This document shows, in pieces, positions 8,351 through 17,607 of a stretch of DNA of 64,000 nt. The DNA lies in contig OZ245760.1 of assembly GCA_965227695.1 (NCBI GenBank), positions 1,736,001 through 1,800,000 on the forward strand, given 5' to 3'. Source of the DNA: UBA1858 sp965227695. Its GTDB lineage: Bacteria > Pseudomonadota > Gammaproteobacteria > UBA4575. How positions within the stretch are numbered: the stretch's first letter is position 1; each line of letters opens with the position of its first letter. The translations under genes were made by a program, and so were the position numbers. Below the pieces are notes generated by a model. It ran no database searches, was not told where the DNA came from, and saw only the letters and a list, made by a program, of their open reading frames with translations.

Positions 8351-9466
8351 TCATGTAAATAAATTACTTAAGTTTGTTCGATAGTGACAAAAATTATCAA
8401 TTTGTGTGTCGACGCTAATAGTTCCACTTCCATCAATGGAAACATGGACATCGCCCTGGCATGACTGTTTTGAATGCTCTCCACTTTCATCTAATACAAT
8501 ATTAATAAATCTATTTAATCTTGCATAAAGGTGCTCATTATTAAAAATTTCACGCACAACACCGCCACATTTTTTAGCAAGGCCAGTGCAATAAGGTTTA
8601 ACATTCAATTTAGCCAATGTTTCTAACACTTCATCACTAGGATGAGATTTTCCGTCTGCTGAAATTAGTGCAATGTTATTATCAGAATCAGAATATAAAA
8701 ATTTTAGAATATTTTCCCTGCAATCATGTTTAGATCCATGGTGAGGTAATTTTATGATGTTTGACTTAAAAGCATCATCGCGATAATTGTTGCGATGCTT
8801 TAATTTACTCCATGTTTCATTTGTACAATCCCCACCAAGTACAATTTCTTGTCCTTTATACTTGATTTGTAGCGCGGCACTTAATTTATTTTCTAATTCT
8901 TTATCTAACTTATTTAAATCCGGAGTATCTTTCTCCATAATATTGTAGAAAATTCCCTTAACTAACGATGGGGGTAGCAAAAAATTTAACTCAACTCCAT
9001 CAAAGCCCATAGGGATAATTGTATTGTCAAAGCCTATAGCTTCTTCCCATTGATCATCACCAATTTTCTTTTTGGCGAATTTGAGTATTTCTACTAATTC
9101 TAGCAAACCACTATGTATGGTTTCGCTATCTGTTTCTTCACCTAATTTTTTATATGCAGTACAAATTTTTTTGATTCTTCCTGGGGTATAATGGTCTATA
9201 GGAAATGAATAAAAATTACCTATCTTATCTTCATACTGCTGAAGAATCTTATAAAGCCCTGAGTAGTGATCTTTATGAGGGTGTGTAAGTAAGACAAAAC
9301 TTAAAAAGTCTGCACCAAGTTCATTAAGTTTTGTAAGCGCGCGTGGCTCTAGATGCTTAGAATGTGTGCATGAATCAATTAAACCATAATAAGGTATGCC
9401 AGCATTATTATAGCGAACTATAATTGAATCGCCATGGCCAACATCCAGCATCCAAATATCAAGCAT
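8351..9466 (-). CDS. MBL-fold metallo-hydrolase, ComEC/Rec2-like catalytic domain
   Basis: A soluble 371-residue metallo-beta-lactamase-fold hydrolase. The metal-binding motif HPHKDH (H62, H64, D66, H67) is intact; GGDCTN at 211-216 and PHHGS at 241-245 give the remaining ligands. The later ISADGKSHPS is typical of the nuclease-like MBL domain at the end of ComEC. No membrane helix is present, so this is not ComEC itself. The C-terminal 75 residues match nothing I recognise. It is third in an operon with two unknowns, five bases after the middle gene. Free-standing MBL proteins of this type occur in antiphage islands; substrate and role here are inferred only. Confidence 0.85.
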   Translation of the reverse strand: MLDIWMLDVGHGDSIIVRYNNAGIPYYGLIDSCTHSKHLEPRALTKLNELGADFLSFVLLTHPHKDHYSGLYKILQQYEDKIGNFYSFPIDHYTPGRIKKICTAYKKLGEETDSETIHSGLLELVEILKFAKKKIGDDQWEEAIGFDNTIIPMGFDGVELNFLLPPSLVKGIFYNIMEKDTPDLNKLDKELENKLSAALQIKYKGQEIVLGGDCTNETWSKLKHRNNYRDDAFKSNIIKLPHHGSKHDCRENILKFLYSDSDNNIALISADGKSHPSDEVLETLAKLNVKPYCTGLAKKCGGVVREIFNNEHLYARLNRFINIVLDESGEHSKQSCQGDVHVSIDGSGTISVDTQIDNFCHYRTNLSNLFT

Positions 9467-9471
9467 TGAAC

Positions 9472-9978
9472 TTATTCAAGAGAATTTATTAGCTCGTCCA
9501 TTTTCTCGGTAAATTGCTTCATTTTAGATTTATCAGGTTCGCGTAGACTCACAATCGGTCTAGAATACTTATTAGTCTCATCGATTGTAATACTTATAGG
9601 TGATCCGAATTTTATATTTTCAGGCACCACGGACTTAGGCAACCTCAAATTGACAGTTTTATCAACAACATAAACCTCGCACTGTACCGATGCTTCATCG
9701 ACTTGTAATACGCAGCCATTGAGCTTTTTTATTTTGTTAACAGACTGAATCTCTGTCTGTATGCCCTCTATCTGATCATCAGTTTTATATGTTATTTGAG
9801 TACCAGTGATAGAAGAAGACGCTGCCATAGATTTTTTTGGAATTGAAAAGGCAGTATTAGATATTTCTACTGGTTTATTTTCAATGGTGCCTGATGTTGT
9901 TTCGAACCTAAAAGGAATCTTACTTTCATTTGTGGCCCACTTATCATCATCCAATATTTTTAGTGAATCAGTTGTCAT
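9472..9978 (-). CDS. Hypothetical protein, middle gene of MBL operon
   Basis: A 168-residue protein of no recognised family. Residues 1-80 are polar and low in order (KKSMAASSSITGTQ). Residues 85-148 alternate hydrophobic and charged residues as in a small beta-barrel (GCVLQVDEASVQCEVYVV), which might be an OB-like or similar fold. The end is a charged helix. There is no signal peptide or membrane segment. It sits 18 bases after the 243-aa gene and 5 bases before the hydrolase gene, so the three are one operon and probably act together. Confidence 0.7.
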   Translation of the reverse strand: MTTDSLKILDDDKWATNESKIPFRFETTSGTIENKPVEISNTAFSIPKKSMAASSSITGTQITYKTDDQIEGIQTEIQSVNKIKKLNGCVLQVDEASVQCEVYVVDKTVNLRLPKSVVPENIKFGSPISITIDETNKYSRPIVSLREPDKSKMKQFTEKMDELINSLE

Positions 9979-9996
9979 ATCTAATTCCCAGTAAAT

Positions 9997-10728
9997 TTAT
10001 TTATTGTTATTCAAGATAATATTTTGTAAGTCGTAAACTAGATTTGAAATATTAACTACTAAAGGGTTAGACCATTTTTTTATAAGCTCTGATGGTAATG
10101 AAAAGTTCGCCTCATACTGATCGATGTCACAAATAAAATCATAGTTAAAGTTTTTATCTATAAATTCCTTATTTATTAGCTCTAAATGCCGGCTAGCCTG
10201 CTCTTCATAATATGGGCCATAAGTTACATGATAATTAATGCCGTTATCATTTTTACCATCATAAGCTGCCAAATAATCGTCGATTAAACCTAAATTTTCT
10301 TCAATTGAGTGTATAACGCGATTGTCAATTTTGTCACGCATAAAAGCACTGACTTTTTCAACTCCACCTGCATTTCCAAATAATACTGTTCTAAGCCCGC
10401 AACGCTTTATTTCTGACACATTGTAGTTTCCACAAATATTTGACGTTATAGAAACTAACTCTGAGAGTAATTGAAAATCCCTTAAATTATTAACATCTAC
10501 GCCTATCAGACTTTCTATTAATAATATTATATTGCCAACATCAACGTTTATACGACCGATTGAACCTGAGTCGTCAAATTTAGCGATTACCTGCTTATTA
10601 TTTGTATTTATACCTACTTCTTTAAATAGAGAATTTTCAGTTAAGCTATGCGCTATGTTTCCTAGTGAATCGTATAACTTAAAATTCGGCCTGAAATCCA
10701 ATCTAAATATAATTCTATGAGCATTCAT
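9997..10728 (-). CDS. Hypothetical protein, first gene of MBL operon
   Basis: A 243-residue soluble protein. The N-terminal strand MNAHRIIFRLDFRPNFKLYD and the overall layout recall TIGR04255-type proteins, which are often found in defence islands, but the match is not firm. The middle (SEIKRCGLRTVLFGNAGGVE) and end (LVVNISNLVYDLQNIILNN) show no catalytic motif I know. It leads the three-gene operon and is read away from the right att. A role as sensor or adaptor for the hydrolase is a guess from gene order. Confidence 0.7.
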   Translation of the reverse strand: MNAHRIIFRLDFRPNFKLYDSLGNIAHSLTENSLFKEVGINTNNKQVIAKFDDSGSIGRINVDVGNIILLIESLIGVDVNNLRDFQLLSELVSITSNICGNYNVSEIKRCGLRTVLFGNAGGVEKVSAFMRDKIDNRVIHSIEENLGLIDDYLAAYDGKNDNGINYHVTYGPYYEEQASRHLELINKEFIDKNFNYDFICDIDQYEANFSLPSELIKKWSNPLVVNISNLVYDLQNIILNNNK

Positions 10729-11473
10729 ATTCGAAATTTTAAGTCTTATTACCCAGTGATTACTATTATGTAAATTGCATTAGATTTCTGGCGAACTACT
10801 TTTTTGGGTAGTGGTTTATATGATCAGTCTTATTAACTAAATCTGATAGGCAAATTACTTTACTCTACACAAGAATAAACTACGATATCTATGTCAGGAT
10901 GATAATACAAGTTATTTCATTAAAGAAATACTCTATAACCCATTGTATTATATAAAATTATTAAATGAGCTTATTACTTCGTGCATAATGTTCGCAGGAT
11001 ATTCTAAATCGTACCATTGGTACTACTTACCTTTTATATTTAGCCCTAGGGCTTCTCCTTGGTGAACTTAGAATGGATCACTCCGTGTATGGTTACAACC
11101 TCCAATGTAATTCTTCCATACAAGAGCCATAAATAATCTTTAATGAAGAAGTAAAAGCTAAAAATGAAAGTGGTAACTTATGCGCTGGAAAAATCGTGGA
11201 ATAGAACTTATGTCAATAAGGTATTTGCTACGAAAAGAGAAAGATTTTGGAACACTTCAAGAATAAGCAATCATCAACAATAACAGTTAACTTTGCGAAA
11301 TAGAGCTAAAGAAGAACAAACCTTATTAGTGGCATAAAACAGTAATAATTCATTATTAAGCTAGCTATGATAATTGATGAATATGGAACTTACCCGAAAC
11401 TTTCCCGCATTCAAGATTAAGGAATGAACTTTAATACCCCGATCTTTCAAGTGTCTGATTATAAAGGGTTATT
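10729..11473. other. AT-rich non-coding right end of the element
   Basis: There is no convincing gene in 745 bases. The longest plausible reading frame is 39 codons (11164-11283, plus) without a ribosome-binding site. The region holds the promoter side of the MBL operon and, near its end, the right terminal repeat. The length suggests a non-coding RNA, a decayed gene or cis-acting DNA needed by the element. Confidence 0.4.
11388..11414. repeat. Right copy of terminal 27-bp element repeat
   Basis: It matches 2734-2760 at 24 of 27 positions and lies 59 bases inside the right att. The heptamer pair reads TTACCCG then TTTCCCG. Confidence 0.5.
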
Positions 11474-11519
11474 TGGCGTCCCCAAGGGGATTCGAACCCC
11501 TGTTGTCGCCGTGAAAGGG
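11474..11519. repeat. Right attachment site within tRNA-Glu
   Basis: A 46-bp perfect direct repeat of 2585-2630. It covers the anticodon arm 3' side, variable loop, T-arm, acceptor strand and CCA of the tRNA gene. Confidence 0.93.
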
Positions 11520-11549
11520 CGATGTCCTAGGCCTCTAGACGATGGGGAC
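11474..11549 (-). tRNA. tRNA-Glu (anticodon TTC), integration target
   Basis: A complete 76-nt cloverleaf with encoded CCA. The anticodon loop is CTTTCAC, the T-loop GTTCGAATC and the acceptor stem GTCCCCA/TGGGGAC. The 3' 46 bases are shared with the left att, so the gene was rebuilt by the element on insertion and stays functional. Confidence 0.97.
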
Positions 11550-11753
11550 GGAGTATATCGCTTGATCGTAGAGAACACCGTTATCTAACAGTGCATATGG
11601 GCCGCGAACATTACGTTAAAACAGGCACTTATGTCAAGCACTGCAAACAAGGCCGGTCCCGCGATGGGAATACCCTAGCCTGTCGGGATTTATCTGAATT
11701 TAAGCAGTAAATTCATTAAACTTTGCACTTCAAGTCTATGCTAATGTCACTTT

Positions 11754-12674
11754 ATGGTTAGTCTTACTCAACAGTTACCCGGTTTGATGCAACGCTATAG
11801 CGCGTTGCTACCACGCATACTCTGTTATGTGCTTGTTGCCTTAATCGCGATGGCAAGCGCCAATCTGGTGTGGAGTTTATTTCAGAAAGACACACCCCGT
11901 GAGGATGCGTCGCTACCCGTATCGACACCACCAAGACTGGTGACACCTGCCGCCCCCAAACCGGATTATGGTGCACAAATTGCCCGACTACACTTAATGG
12001 GAAAGGCTTCTCCTCTGGATAGTGCCGTGATTGCTGACAAAAATGCACCGGACACAAAGTTAAATCTGACGTTGAGCGGTGTTTTTGCGCTCGAGGGGGG
12101 TGAAGGGTTTGCAATTATTGAAAATGAATCGAAAAAACATAAGCTATATCATATAGATGATGAAATCACTTCAGGTGTTACTTTACATTCCGTCTACCCC
12201 GAGTATGTACTACTGAGCCGCGCTGGCAGTACCGAGAAGCTGTCTTTACCCAAAGCCACCCTCAATGGACTCGGAAGACCCGATGATACCCCGGTTGCCA
12301 CCAGCCTGGCCTCACCCAATCGCACACAGATTGCATTAAGCGCGGATGATGGGGATCTGTCGCTCAGCAGCCTGAAACAGCAGCTGACAAAAAACCCCGC
12401 TTCATTGGCCAAATATATTGCCATCAGCGCGGCGACTGATGAAGATACGGGTGAATTTATCGGTTACCGCGTGCGTCCGGCCGGTGCGGATTCATCGTTG
12501 TTCGACGAGCTCGGGCTGATGGAAAATGACGTAATTACCATAGTGAATGAAATACAGCTGGATAATCCCAACAAAGCGACCCAGGCTTTCCAGAAACTGG
12601 TGAGTGCCTCAGAGCTACAGATGACTGTATTACGCGCCGGCAGTGAAATTACCCTGGTTCATACCCTGGATTAG
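11754..12674 (+). CDS. gspC: Type II secretion protein GspC
   Basis: An inner-membrane subunit that links the secretin GspD to the inner-membrane platform and helps select substrates. The 306-residue protein has a short cytoplasmic start, one membrane helix near residues 20-40, a proline-rich linker, a homology-region domain near 75-170 that binds GspD, and a C-terminal PDZ domain (SSLFDELGLMENDVITIVNE near 240-260). It is the first gene of the gsp operon; the 200 bases upstream up to the tRNA-Glu gene must hold the promoter. Confidence 0.93.
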   Translation: MVSLTQQLPGLMQRYSALLPRILCYVLVALIAMASANLVWSLFQKDTPREDASLPVSTPPRLVTPAAPKPDYGAQIARLHLMGKASPLDSAVIADKNAPDTKLNLTLSGVFALEGGEGFAIIENESKKHKLYHIDDEITSGVTLHSVYPEYVLLSRAGSTEKLSLPKATLNGLGRPDDTPVATSLASPNRTQIALSADDGDLSLSSLKQQLTKNPASLAKYIAISAATDEDTGEFIGYRVRPAGADSSLFDELGLMENDVITIVNEIQLDNPNKATQAFQKLVSASELQMTVLRAGSEITLVHTLD

Positions 12675-12782
12675 ACCACTTATTCGCCTATTTACATAAT
12701 CTTCATAAAACTGTTCGATAATCTACTGTTGGAACGTTAGTTTAATAAGAATTTAGACAGTAATTCCCATACAATATCTTAG

Positions 12783-14807
12783 ATGACTGATAAAAATACA
12801 ATGATGTTTAAGACTCACAAGACCAAAAACAAATGTGTAATCTTTCCAATTATTGCACTATTGATACTAGTGAGCAGCATATTCGCTGGCAGCAGTCAGG
12901 CGAATACGGGAATTACGCTGAATCTAAAGGACGCTGACCTGCAGTCTTTCATAGAAACGGTCGCTGAAATCACAGGTAGAAATTTCGTCATAGATCCGCG
13001 GGTGAAAGCCAAGGTCACTGTTGTTTCGGCGCGCCCCATGGATAAGAAAGAAATTTATGAAGTCTTTCTGTCTGTCCTTCAGGTGCATGGCTTTGCTACG
13101 GTGGAAGTAGGTGAAGTCATTAAAATCCTCCCGGATGTGAACGCCAAACAGGGTGCAGGTTCGGTGGTGACAAATCGTTCCGGTCCAAGAGGTGATGAAC
13201 TGGTCACGCATGTCATCGAGGTTGATAATGTGGCTGCCGCTCAATTGGTTCCGATCTTGCGTCCACTTGTGCCGCAGCAGGGTCACCTGGCAGCTTACCC
13301 CGGCAGTAATATGCTGGTAATCTCTGACCGCGGTGCAAATATTGCGCGTCTCGAAAAAATTATTCGTAAGATTGATCAGCCAGACGCTCAGGAAATCGAG
13401 GTCATTCCGCTTCAGCACGCTTCGGCCAGTGAAGTCGTGCAAATTCTGAATTCTTTAAAAACTGCAAACCCGCAATCTGCCCAGTCACCGGGCGCTCCAA
13501 TTCTGGCGGCTGATGAGCGCACCAATAGCATTTTACTATCCGGGGACAGTGCTGCACGCGTAAGAATCCGGGGATTAATTGCTCACCTGGATACACCCAT
13601 TGAGGGGACCGGGAATACCCGAGTGGTTTATTTGCATTATGCCTCCGCGGAAGAGATCGCACCAATTCTTCAGGGCGTTTCAGATTTTGAAGATACGGAA
13701 GGCAAAACCTCGACTTCAGCGAATAATGAAATAAACATCCAGGCAGACGCGACAAATAACGCGTTAATTATTACTGCCCCGCCCGCCCGCTTTGACAGTT
13801 TGCGCAGAATTATCAGCCAACTTGATGTCAGGCGTGCTCAGGTACTTGTCGAGGCTGTGATTGCTGAAGTGTCCAATGACCTTACCAAGGAACTGGGTGC
13901 GGAAGGTTTTATTATTCCGGCGGGAGACAGCCCGGATGGTCCCGCAGCCGCTTCCATTAATTCCGGCAACATCCTTTCATTGCTAACAGACGGTATTTCA
14001 TCAGGTGCAAGCCTGGCCGGCCAGGGACTTAACCTTGGTGCCGCAGATCTGGATGGAGATACGCAGTGGGGAATATTGCTGCGCGCGCTCGAATCAGATG
14101 CTTCGACCAACATTCTTTCTACTCCGACCCTGGTGACGCTGGATAACGAAGAAGCTGAAATTATCGTGGCACAAAATGTACCCTTCATTACCGGACAATT
14201 CACTAATACCGGTAGCGGCACTGATTCCGCAGTCAATCCTTTTCAGACAATTGAACGACAGGATGTAGGTATAACGCTTAGAATTACACCGCAAATTAAC
14301 GAAGGAAATAGTGTCAGACTTAATATTGAACAGGAATCATCAAGTATTTCAAATTCAAGTGTGGCGTCAGACCTGATCACCAATGAGAGAAGAATTAGCA
14401 CTTCTGTCATGGTTGATGATAATGAAATACTGGTACTGGGAGGACTAACCCAGGACGACTATCGCGATACAGTCACTAAAACGCCGCTGCTGGGTGATAT
14501 ACCATTATTGGGCAATCTGTTTCGTTCAACATCTACCACAAAAACCAAACAAAACCTGATGGTGTTTATCCATCCTGTCATTCTGCGCGACGCCAGCAGT
14601 TCAAATTTGGCCACGGAATCCAAATATGACTACTTACGTGCGCGCCAGCTGGAAGCAAAAATCGATCAGCGTGGATTGATCAAAGATGGTTTTGCGCGTT
14701 TTCCAGACCTGAATGAATTGGTGACTCAACTACCAAAGCAGGTTCAGCAGCCGACAGCCGCCCGCGAAGGCCAACTACAAATCCAACCTCCAAGTTCGAC
14801 AGATTAG
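12783..14807 (+). CDS. gspD: Type II secretion outer-membrane secretin GspD
   Basis: It forms the multimeric outer-membrane channel through which folded exoproteins leave. The 674-residue protein has a signal peptide ending near SSQA, an N0 domain (LNLKDADLQSFIETVAEITG), repeated N1-N3 domains, and a C-terminal secretin domain with the gate segment VPFITGQF and the conserved TPLLGDIPLLGNLFR. No lipobox is present. The tail after the barrel is about 70 residues, and no pilotin gene (gspS) is nearby. The ATG at 12783 has a poor ribosome-binding site; ATGs a few codons on are alternatives. It lies 108 bases after gspC. Confidence 0.95.
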   Translation: MTDKNTMMFKTHKTKNKCVIFPIIALLILVSSIFAGSSQANTGITLNLKDADLQSFIETVAEITGRNFVIDPRVKAKVTVVSARPMDKKEIYEVFLSVLQVHGFATVEVGEVIKILPDVNAKQGAGSVVTNRSGPRGDELVTHVIEVDNVAAAQLVPILRPLVPQQGHLAAYPGSNMLVISDRGANIARLEKIIRKIDQPDAQEIEVIPLQHASASEVVQILNSLKTANPQSAQSPGAPILAADERTNSILLSGDSAARVRIRGLIAHLDTPIEGTGNTRVVYLHYASAEEIAPILQGVSDFEDTEGKTSTSANNEINIQADATNNALIITAPPARFDSLRRIISQLDVRRAQVLVEAVIAEVSNDLTKELGAEGFIIPAGDSPDGPAAASINSGNILSLLTDGISSGASLAGQGLNLGAADLDGDTQWGILLRALESDASTNILSTPTLVTLDNEEAEIIVAQNVPFITGQFTNTGSGTDSAVNPFQTIERQDVGITLRITPQINEGNSVRLNIEQESSSISNSSVASDLITNERRISTSVMVDDNEILVLGGLTQDDYRDTVTKTPLLGDIPLLGNLFRSTSTTKTKQNLMVFIHPVILRDASSSNLATESKYDYLRARQLEAKIDQRGLIKDGFARFPDLNELVTQLPKQVQQPTAAREGQLQIQPPSSTD

Positions 14808-14817
14808 TTCTATAACA

Positions 14818-16317
14818 ATGGCATCTCCAGTTGCAACCCGTCGCCCACCATACAGTTTCGCTAAAAGGCATGGCGTGCTTGTGGGCAATGAAATCAATGG
14901 CCGGGTAATTGTGTTTCAGCGACCAAATGTGAAAATGAATGCCATAAAGGAAATACAACGCTTCCTGGGCGTACCTATCGCCTTCAGGGCACTGGATGAA
15001 AATGAATTTGATGAACTATTAACAAAAGTTTATGACAGTGGTGCCAATGGCTCACTGGCCATGATGGAAGATCTTGGCGACGATCTTGACCTGGAAAGCC
15101 TGGCCGATTCTATTCCCGAGCCGCAGGACTTAATGGAAGCTGATGACGACGCTCCGATTATTCGATTATTAAATGCCCTTCTCACCCAGGCTGTCCGCGA
15201 AAATGCTTCTGATATTCATATTGAAACGTTCGAACAGCGACTCTCCGTCAGGCTAAGAGTCGACGGTGTACTCCGGGAAGTGTTACAGCCTCCCAAAAAT
15301 ACCGGCGTGTTAATTGTTTCAAGAATTAAAGTAATGGCCAATCTTGATATTGCAGAAAAACGTCTGCCGCAGGACGGGCGCATCTCTTTACGCGTGGCCG
15401 GCAGACCGGTTGACGTGCGGGTCTCTACTCTGCCCTCTGGTCATGGTGAGCGCGTAGTCATGCGACTGCTGGATAAGCAGGCCGGTCGCCTGGATCTTTC
15501 GCATCTTGGGCTGACCACGGAACTGCATAAAAAGCTGTCCCAAGCCATCACAAAACCCCATGGCATCATCCTTGTGACCGGACCCACCGGCTCAGGCAAA
15601 ACAACCACACTATATGCTTCTCTGAGCGAGCTAAACACTTCAACCCGTAATATCCTGACAGTTGAGGATCCGATCGAGTACTTCCTTGATGGAATCGGCC
15701 AAACGCAAGTGAATAATAAAGTCGATATGACATTTGCACGTGGGTTACGCGCAATTCTCAGACAAGATCCTGATGTCGTGATGGTCGGCGAAATTCGTGA
15801 CCTTGAAACCGCGCAGATTGCCGTGCAGGCAAGTTTAACGGGACACCTGGTCTTTTCTACCCTGCATACAAATACTGCTGTTGGAGCAATTACGCGCATG
15901 CGTGATATGGGCGTAGAGCCTTTTTTACTTGCCTCCAGCCTGCTCGGTGTTCTAGCACAGCGCCTTGTGCGGGTGCTGTGCCCGGAGTGCAAGCAGGGAC
16001 ATACTGCAACATCAATGGAATATGAACAGTTAAATCTCGCACAATTTGGCTCTGGTGCTTCTGAAGCACCGACAATATATTCTGCAAATGGATGTTCGCA
16101 TTGCAACAATAGCGGTTATGTGGGACGTACAGGCATTTACGAATTCATCACGCTTGATAATACTTTCAGAAGCATGATTCATGATATCGGTGCAGAACAG
16201 GAACTGGAAGAGTACGCCAGAAAGCTATCGCCCAGTATACGCCAGGATGGAATTCGTCTGGTTTTACAGGGTAAAACCACACTTGAGGAAGTGATGAGAG
16301 TCACCCGGGAAAACTAG
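14818..16317 (+). CDS. gspE: Type II secretion ATPase GspE
   Basis: A cytoplasmic hexameric ATPase that drives pseudopilus assembly. The 499-residue protein has an N1E/N2E region that binds GspL, Walker A GPTGSGKTTT near 255-264, Asp and His boxes, Walker B region DPDVVMVGEIRD, and the GspE-specific zinc site with CPEC near 388 and CSHC near 426. It begins 10 bases after gspD. Length and motif order match the family. Confidence 0.96.
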   Translation: MASPVATRRPPYSFAKRHGVLVGNEINGRVIVFQRPNVKMNAIKEIQRFLGVPIAFRALDENEFDELLTKVYDSGANGSLAMMEDLGDDLDLESLADSIPEPQDLMEADDDAPIIRLLNALLTQAVRENASDIHIETFEQRLSVRLRVDGVLREVLQPPKNTGVLIVSRIKVMANLDIAEKRLPQDGRISLRVAGRPVDVRVSTLPSGHGERVVMRLLDKQAGRLDLSHLGLTTELHKKLSQAITKPHGIILVTGPTGSGKTTTLYASLSELNTSTRNILTVEDPIEYFLDGIGQTQVNNKVDMTFARGLRAILRQDPDVVMVGEIRDLETAQIAVQASLTGHLVFSTLHTNTAVGAITRMRDMGVEPFLLASSLLGVLAQRLVRVLCPECKQGHTATSMEYEQLNLAQFGSGASEAPTIYSANGCSHCNNSGYVGRTGIYEFITLDNTFRSMIHDIGAEQELEEYARKLSPSIRQDGIRLVLQGKTTLEEVMRVTREN

Positions 16318-16332
16318 GACGCCAATTTCATC

Positions 16333-17553
16333 ATGCCTGCTTTTGAATATAGTGCTTTAGATGATTCCGGACGTCAGAAAAAAGGCGTCATAGAAGGCGA
16401 CAGTCCCAAGGCAGCCCGGCAATCATTGCGGGCTCAGGGCTTAACGCCACTTGATGTTCACACCATTTCGCAAAAGTCACGGGCGACGAACAAGCGATCT
16501 TTTCTTTCTTTTGGCAAACGCATGAGTGCGGGCGAGCTAGCCTTGTTTACACGTCAGCTTGCAACACTGCTTCAGGCCGGCACACCGCTCGAAGAAGCTT
16601 TAAGAACCAGTGCAAAACAATCAGATAAATCGCATGTGACACGAACTATTCTCGGGGTGCGCGCTAAAGTCACCGAAGGCCATAGCCTTGAGAGCGGTTT
16701 ATCGGAATTTCCTGCCACCTTTCCTGATCTGTATCGGGCCACAGTTGCCGCCGGTGAAAAATCAGGTCATCTCGATCCCGTGCTTGAGCGGTTGGCAGAC
16801 TATACTGAAAGCCGCCAGGAAATGCAGCAGAGTGTCACAACGGCCCTCGTCTACCCGGTAATTCTACTAATTATATGTATTGCTGTTGTCGTTGGCCTGC
16901 TGACCTATGTCGTACCTCAAGTGGTCGAGGTATTCGCGGATCTTGGCAATGAACTGCCATTACCAACCAAAGTATTATTACTGACAAGTGATTTTTTGCG
17001 TGCGACCTGGTGGTACTGGATTATTGCTTTGGTTGGCGGTGCTGTGGCATTTGGTTATTTAATGAAATCCCATGCATTTAAATACAAAGTACATGCATTA
17101 CAATTAAGACTACCCATTATGGGCAGATTAATCCGGGGATTGAATACTTCACGCTTCGCAAGAACATTAAGTATTTTAATTGCCTCGGGCGTACCTGTTC
17201 TGGAAGCACTAAGAATTGCTTCTCAGGTTGTCCCTAATTTGCCCATGAAAAAAGCCGTCAACAATGCCGCTGTCAATGTGCGTGAAGGTGCAAGTATCCA
17301 TAGTTCACTAGAAAGCTCCGGGCACTTCCCGCCCATGACACTGCATCTTATTGCAAGTGGTGAATCGTCTGGCAATCTGGAAGTCATGCTTGAGCGTGCT
17401 GCCATGCAGCAGGAGCGTGAACTGAAAACCATTATCTCCGCAACACTCAGCCTGTTTGAGCCGCTTATGATTGTGTTAATGGGAGGGCTGGTTTTTATGA
17501 TTGTCTTGGCAATTATGTTGCCACTATTTGAAATGAATCAACTTGTAAGTTGA
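16333..17553 (+). CDS. gspF: Type II secretion inner-membrane platform protein GspF
   Basis: A polytopic platform protein around which the pseudopilus is built. The 406-residue protein has two homologous cytoplasmic T2SSF domains (near 70-195 and 275-395) and three membrane helices. It opens with the usual MPAFEYSALDDSGRQKKG. It lies 15 bases after gspE within the operon. Confidence 0.96.
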   Translation: MPAFEYSALDDSGRQKKGVIEGDSPKAARQSLRAQGLTPLDVHTISQKSRATNKRSFLSFGKRMSAGELALFTRQLATLLQAGTPLEEALRTSAKQSDKSHVTRTILGVRAKVTEGHSLESGLSEFPATFPDLYRATVAAGEKSGHLDPVLERLADYTESRQEMQQSVTTALVYPVILLIICIAVVVGLLTYVVPQVVEVFADLGNELPLPTKVLLLTSDFLRATWWYWIIALVGGAVAFGYLMKSHAFKYKVHALQLRLPIMGRLIRGLNTSRFARTLSILIASGVPVLEALRIASQVVPNLPMKKAVNNAAVNVREGASIHSSLESSGHFPPMTLHLIASGESSGNLEVMLERAAMQQERELKTIISATLSLFEPLMIVLMGGLVFMIVLAIMLPLFEMNQLVS

Positions 17554-17607
17554 GCGTCGAATCAATTTAATTATCATATTTTTGGCATATAAGCCAGAGG
17601 AACTGAA

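Larger units (their letters stand above)
2585..11519. mobile_element. Integrated element in tRNA-Glu encoding a capsid (candidate phage satellite)
   Basis: A perfect 46-bp direct repeat of the tRNA-Glu 3' half bounds 8,889 bp per att copy. Inside are a tyrosine integrase next to the left att, an AlpA-like regulator, a winged-helix protein, small unknowns, a protease-capsid fusion, and a divergent operon ending in an MBL-fold hydrolase. There is no terminase, portal, tail, lysis or conjugation gene. Base composition is mosaic: AT-rich from 2.7 to 6.1 kb, more GC-rich over the capsid gene, then AT-rich again from 8.1 to 11.4 kb. tRNA-site integration, AlpA and a partial virion module are what is known of phage satellites. 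The element could also be a decayed prophage, but its intact genes and matching terminal repeats argue for a unit that is still whole. Confidence 0.85.

Noticed and set aside
11164..11283. 39-codon plus-strand frame in the right end of the element
   Set aside because: No ribosome-binding site and no similarity pattern; too short to support.
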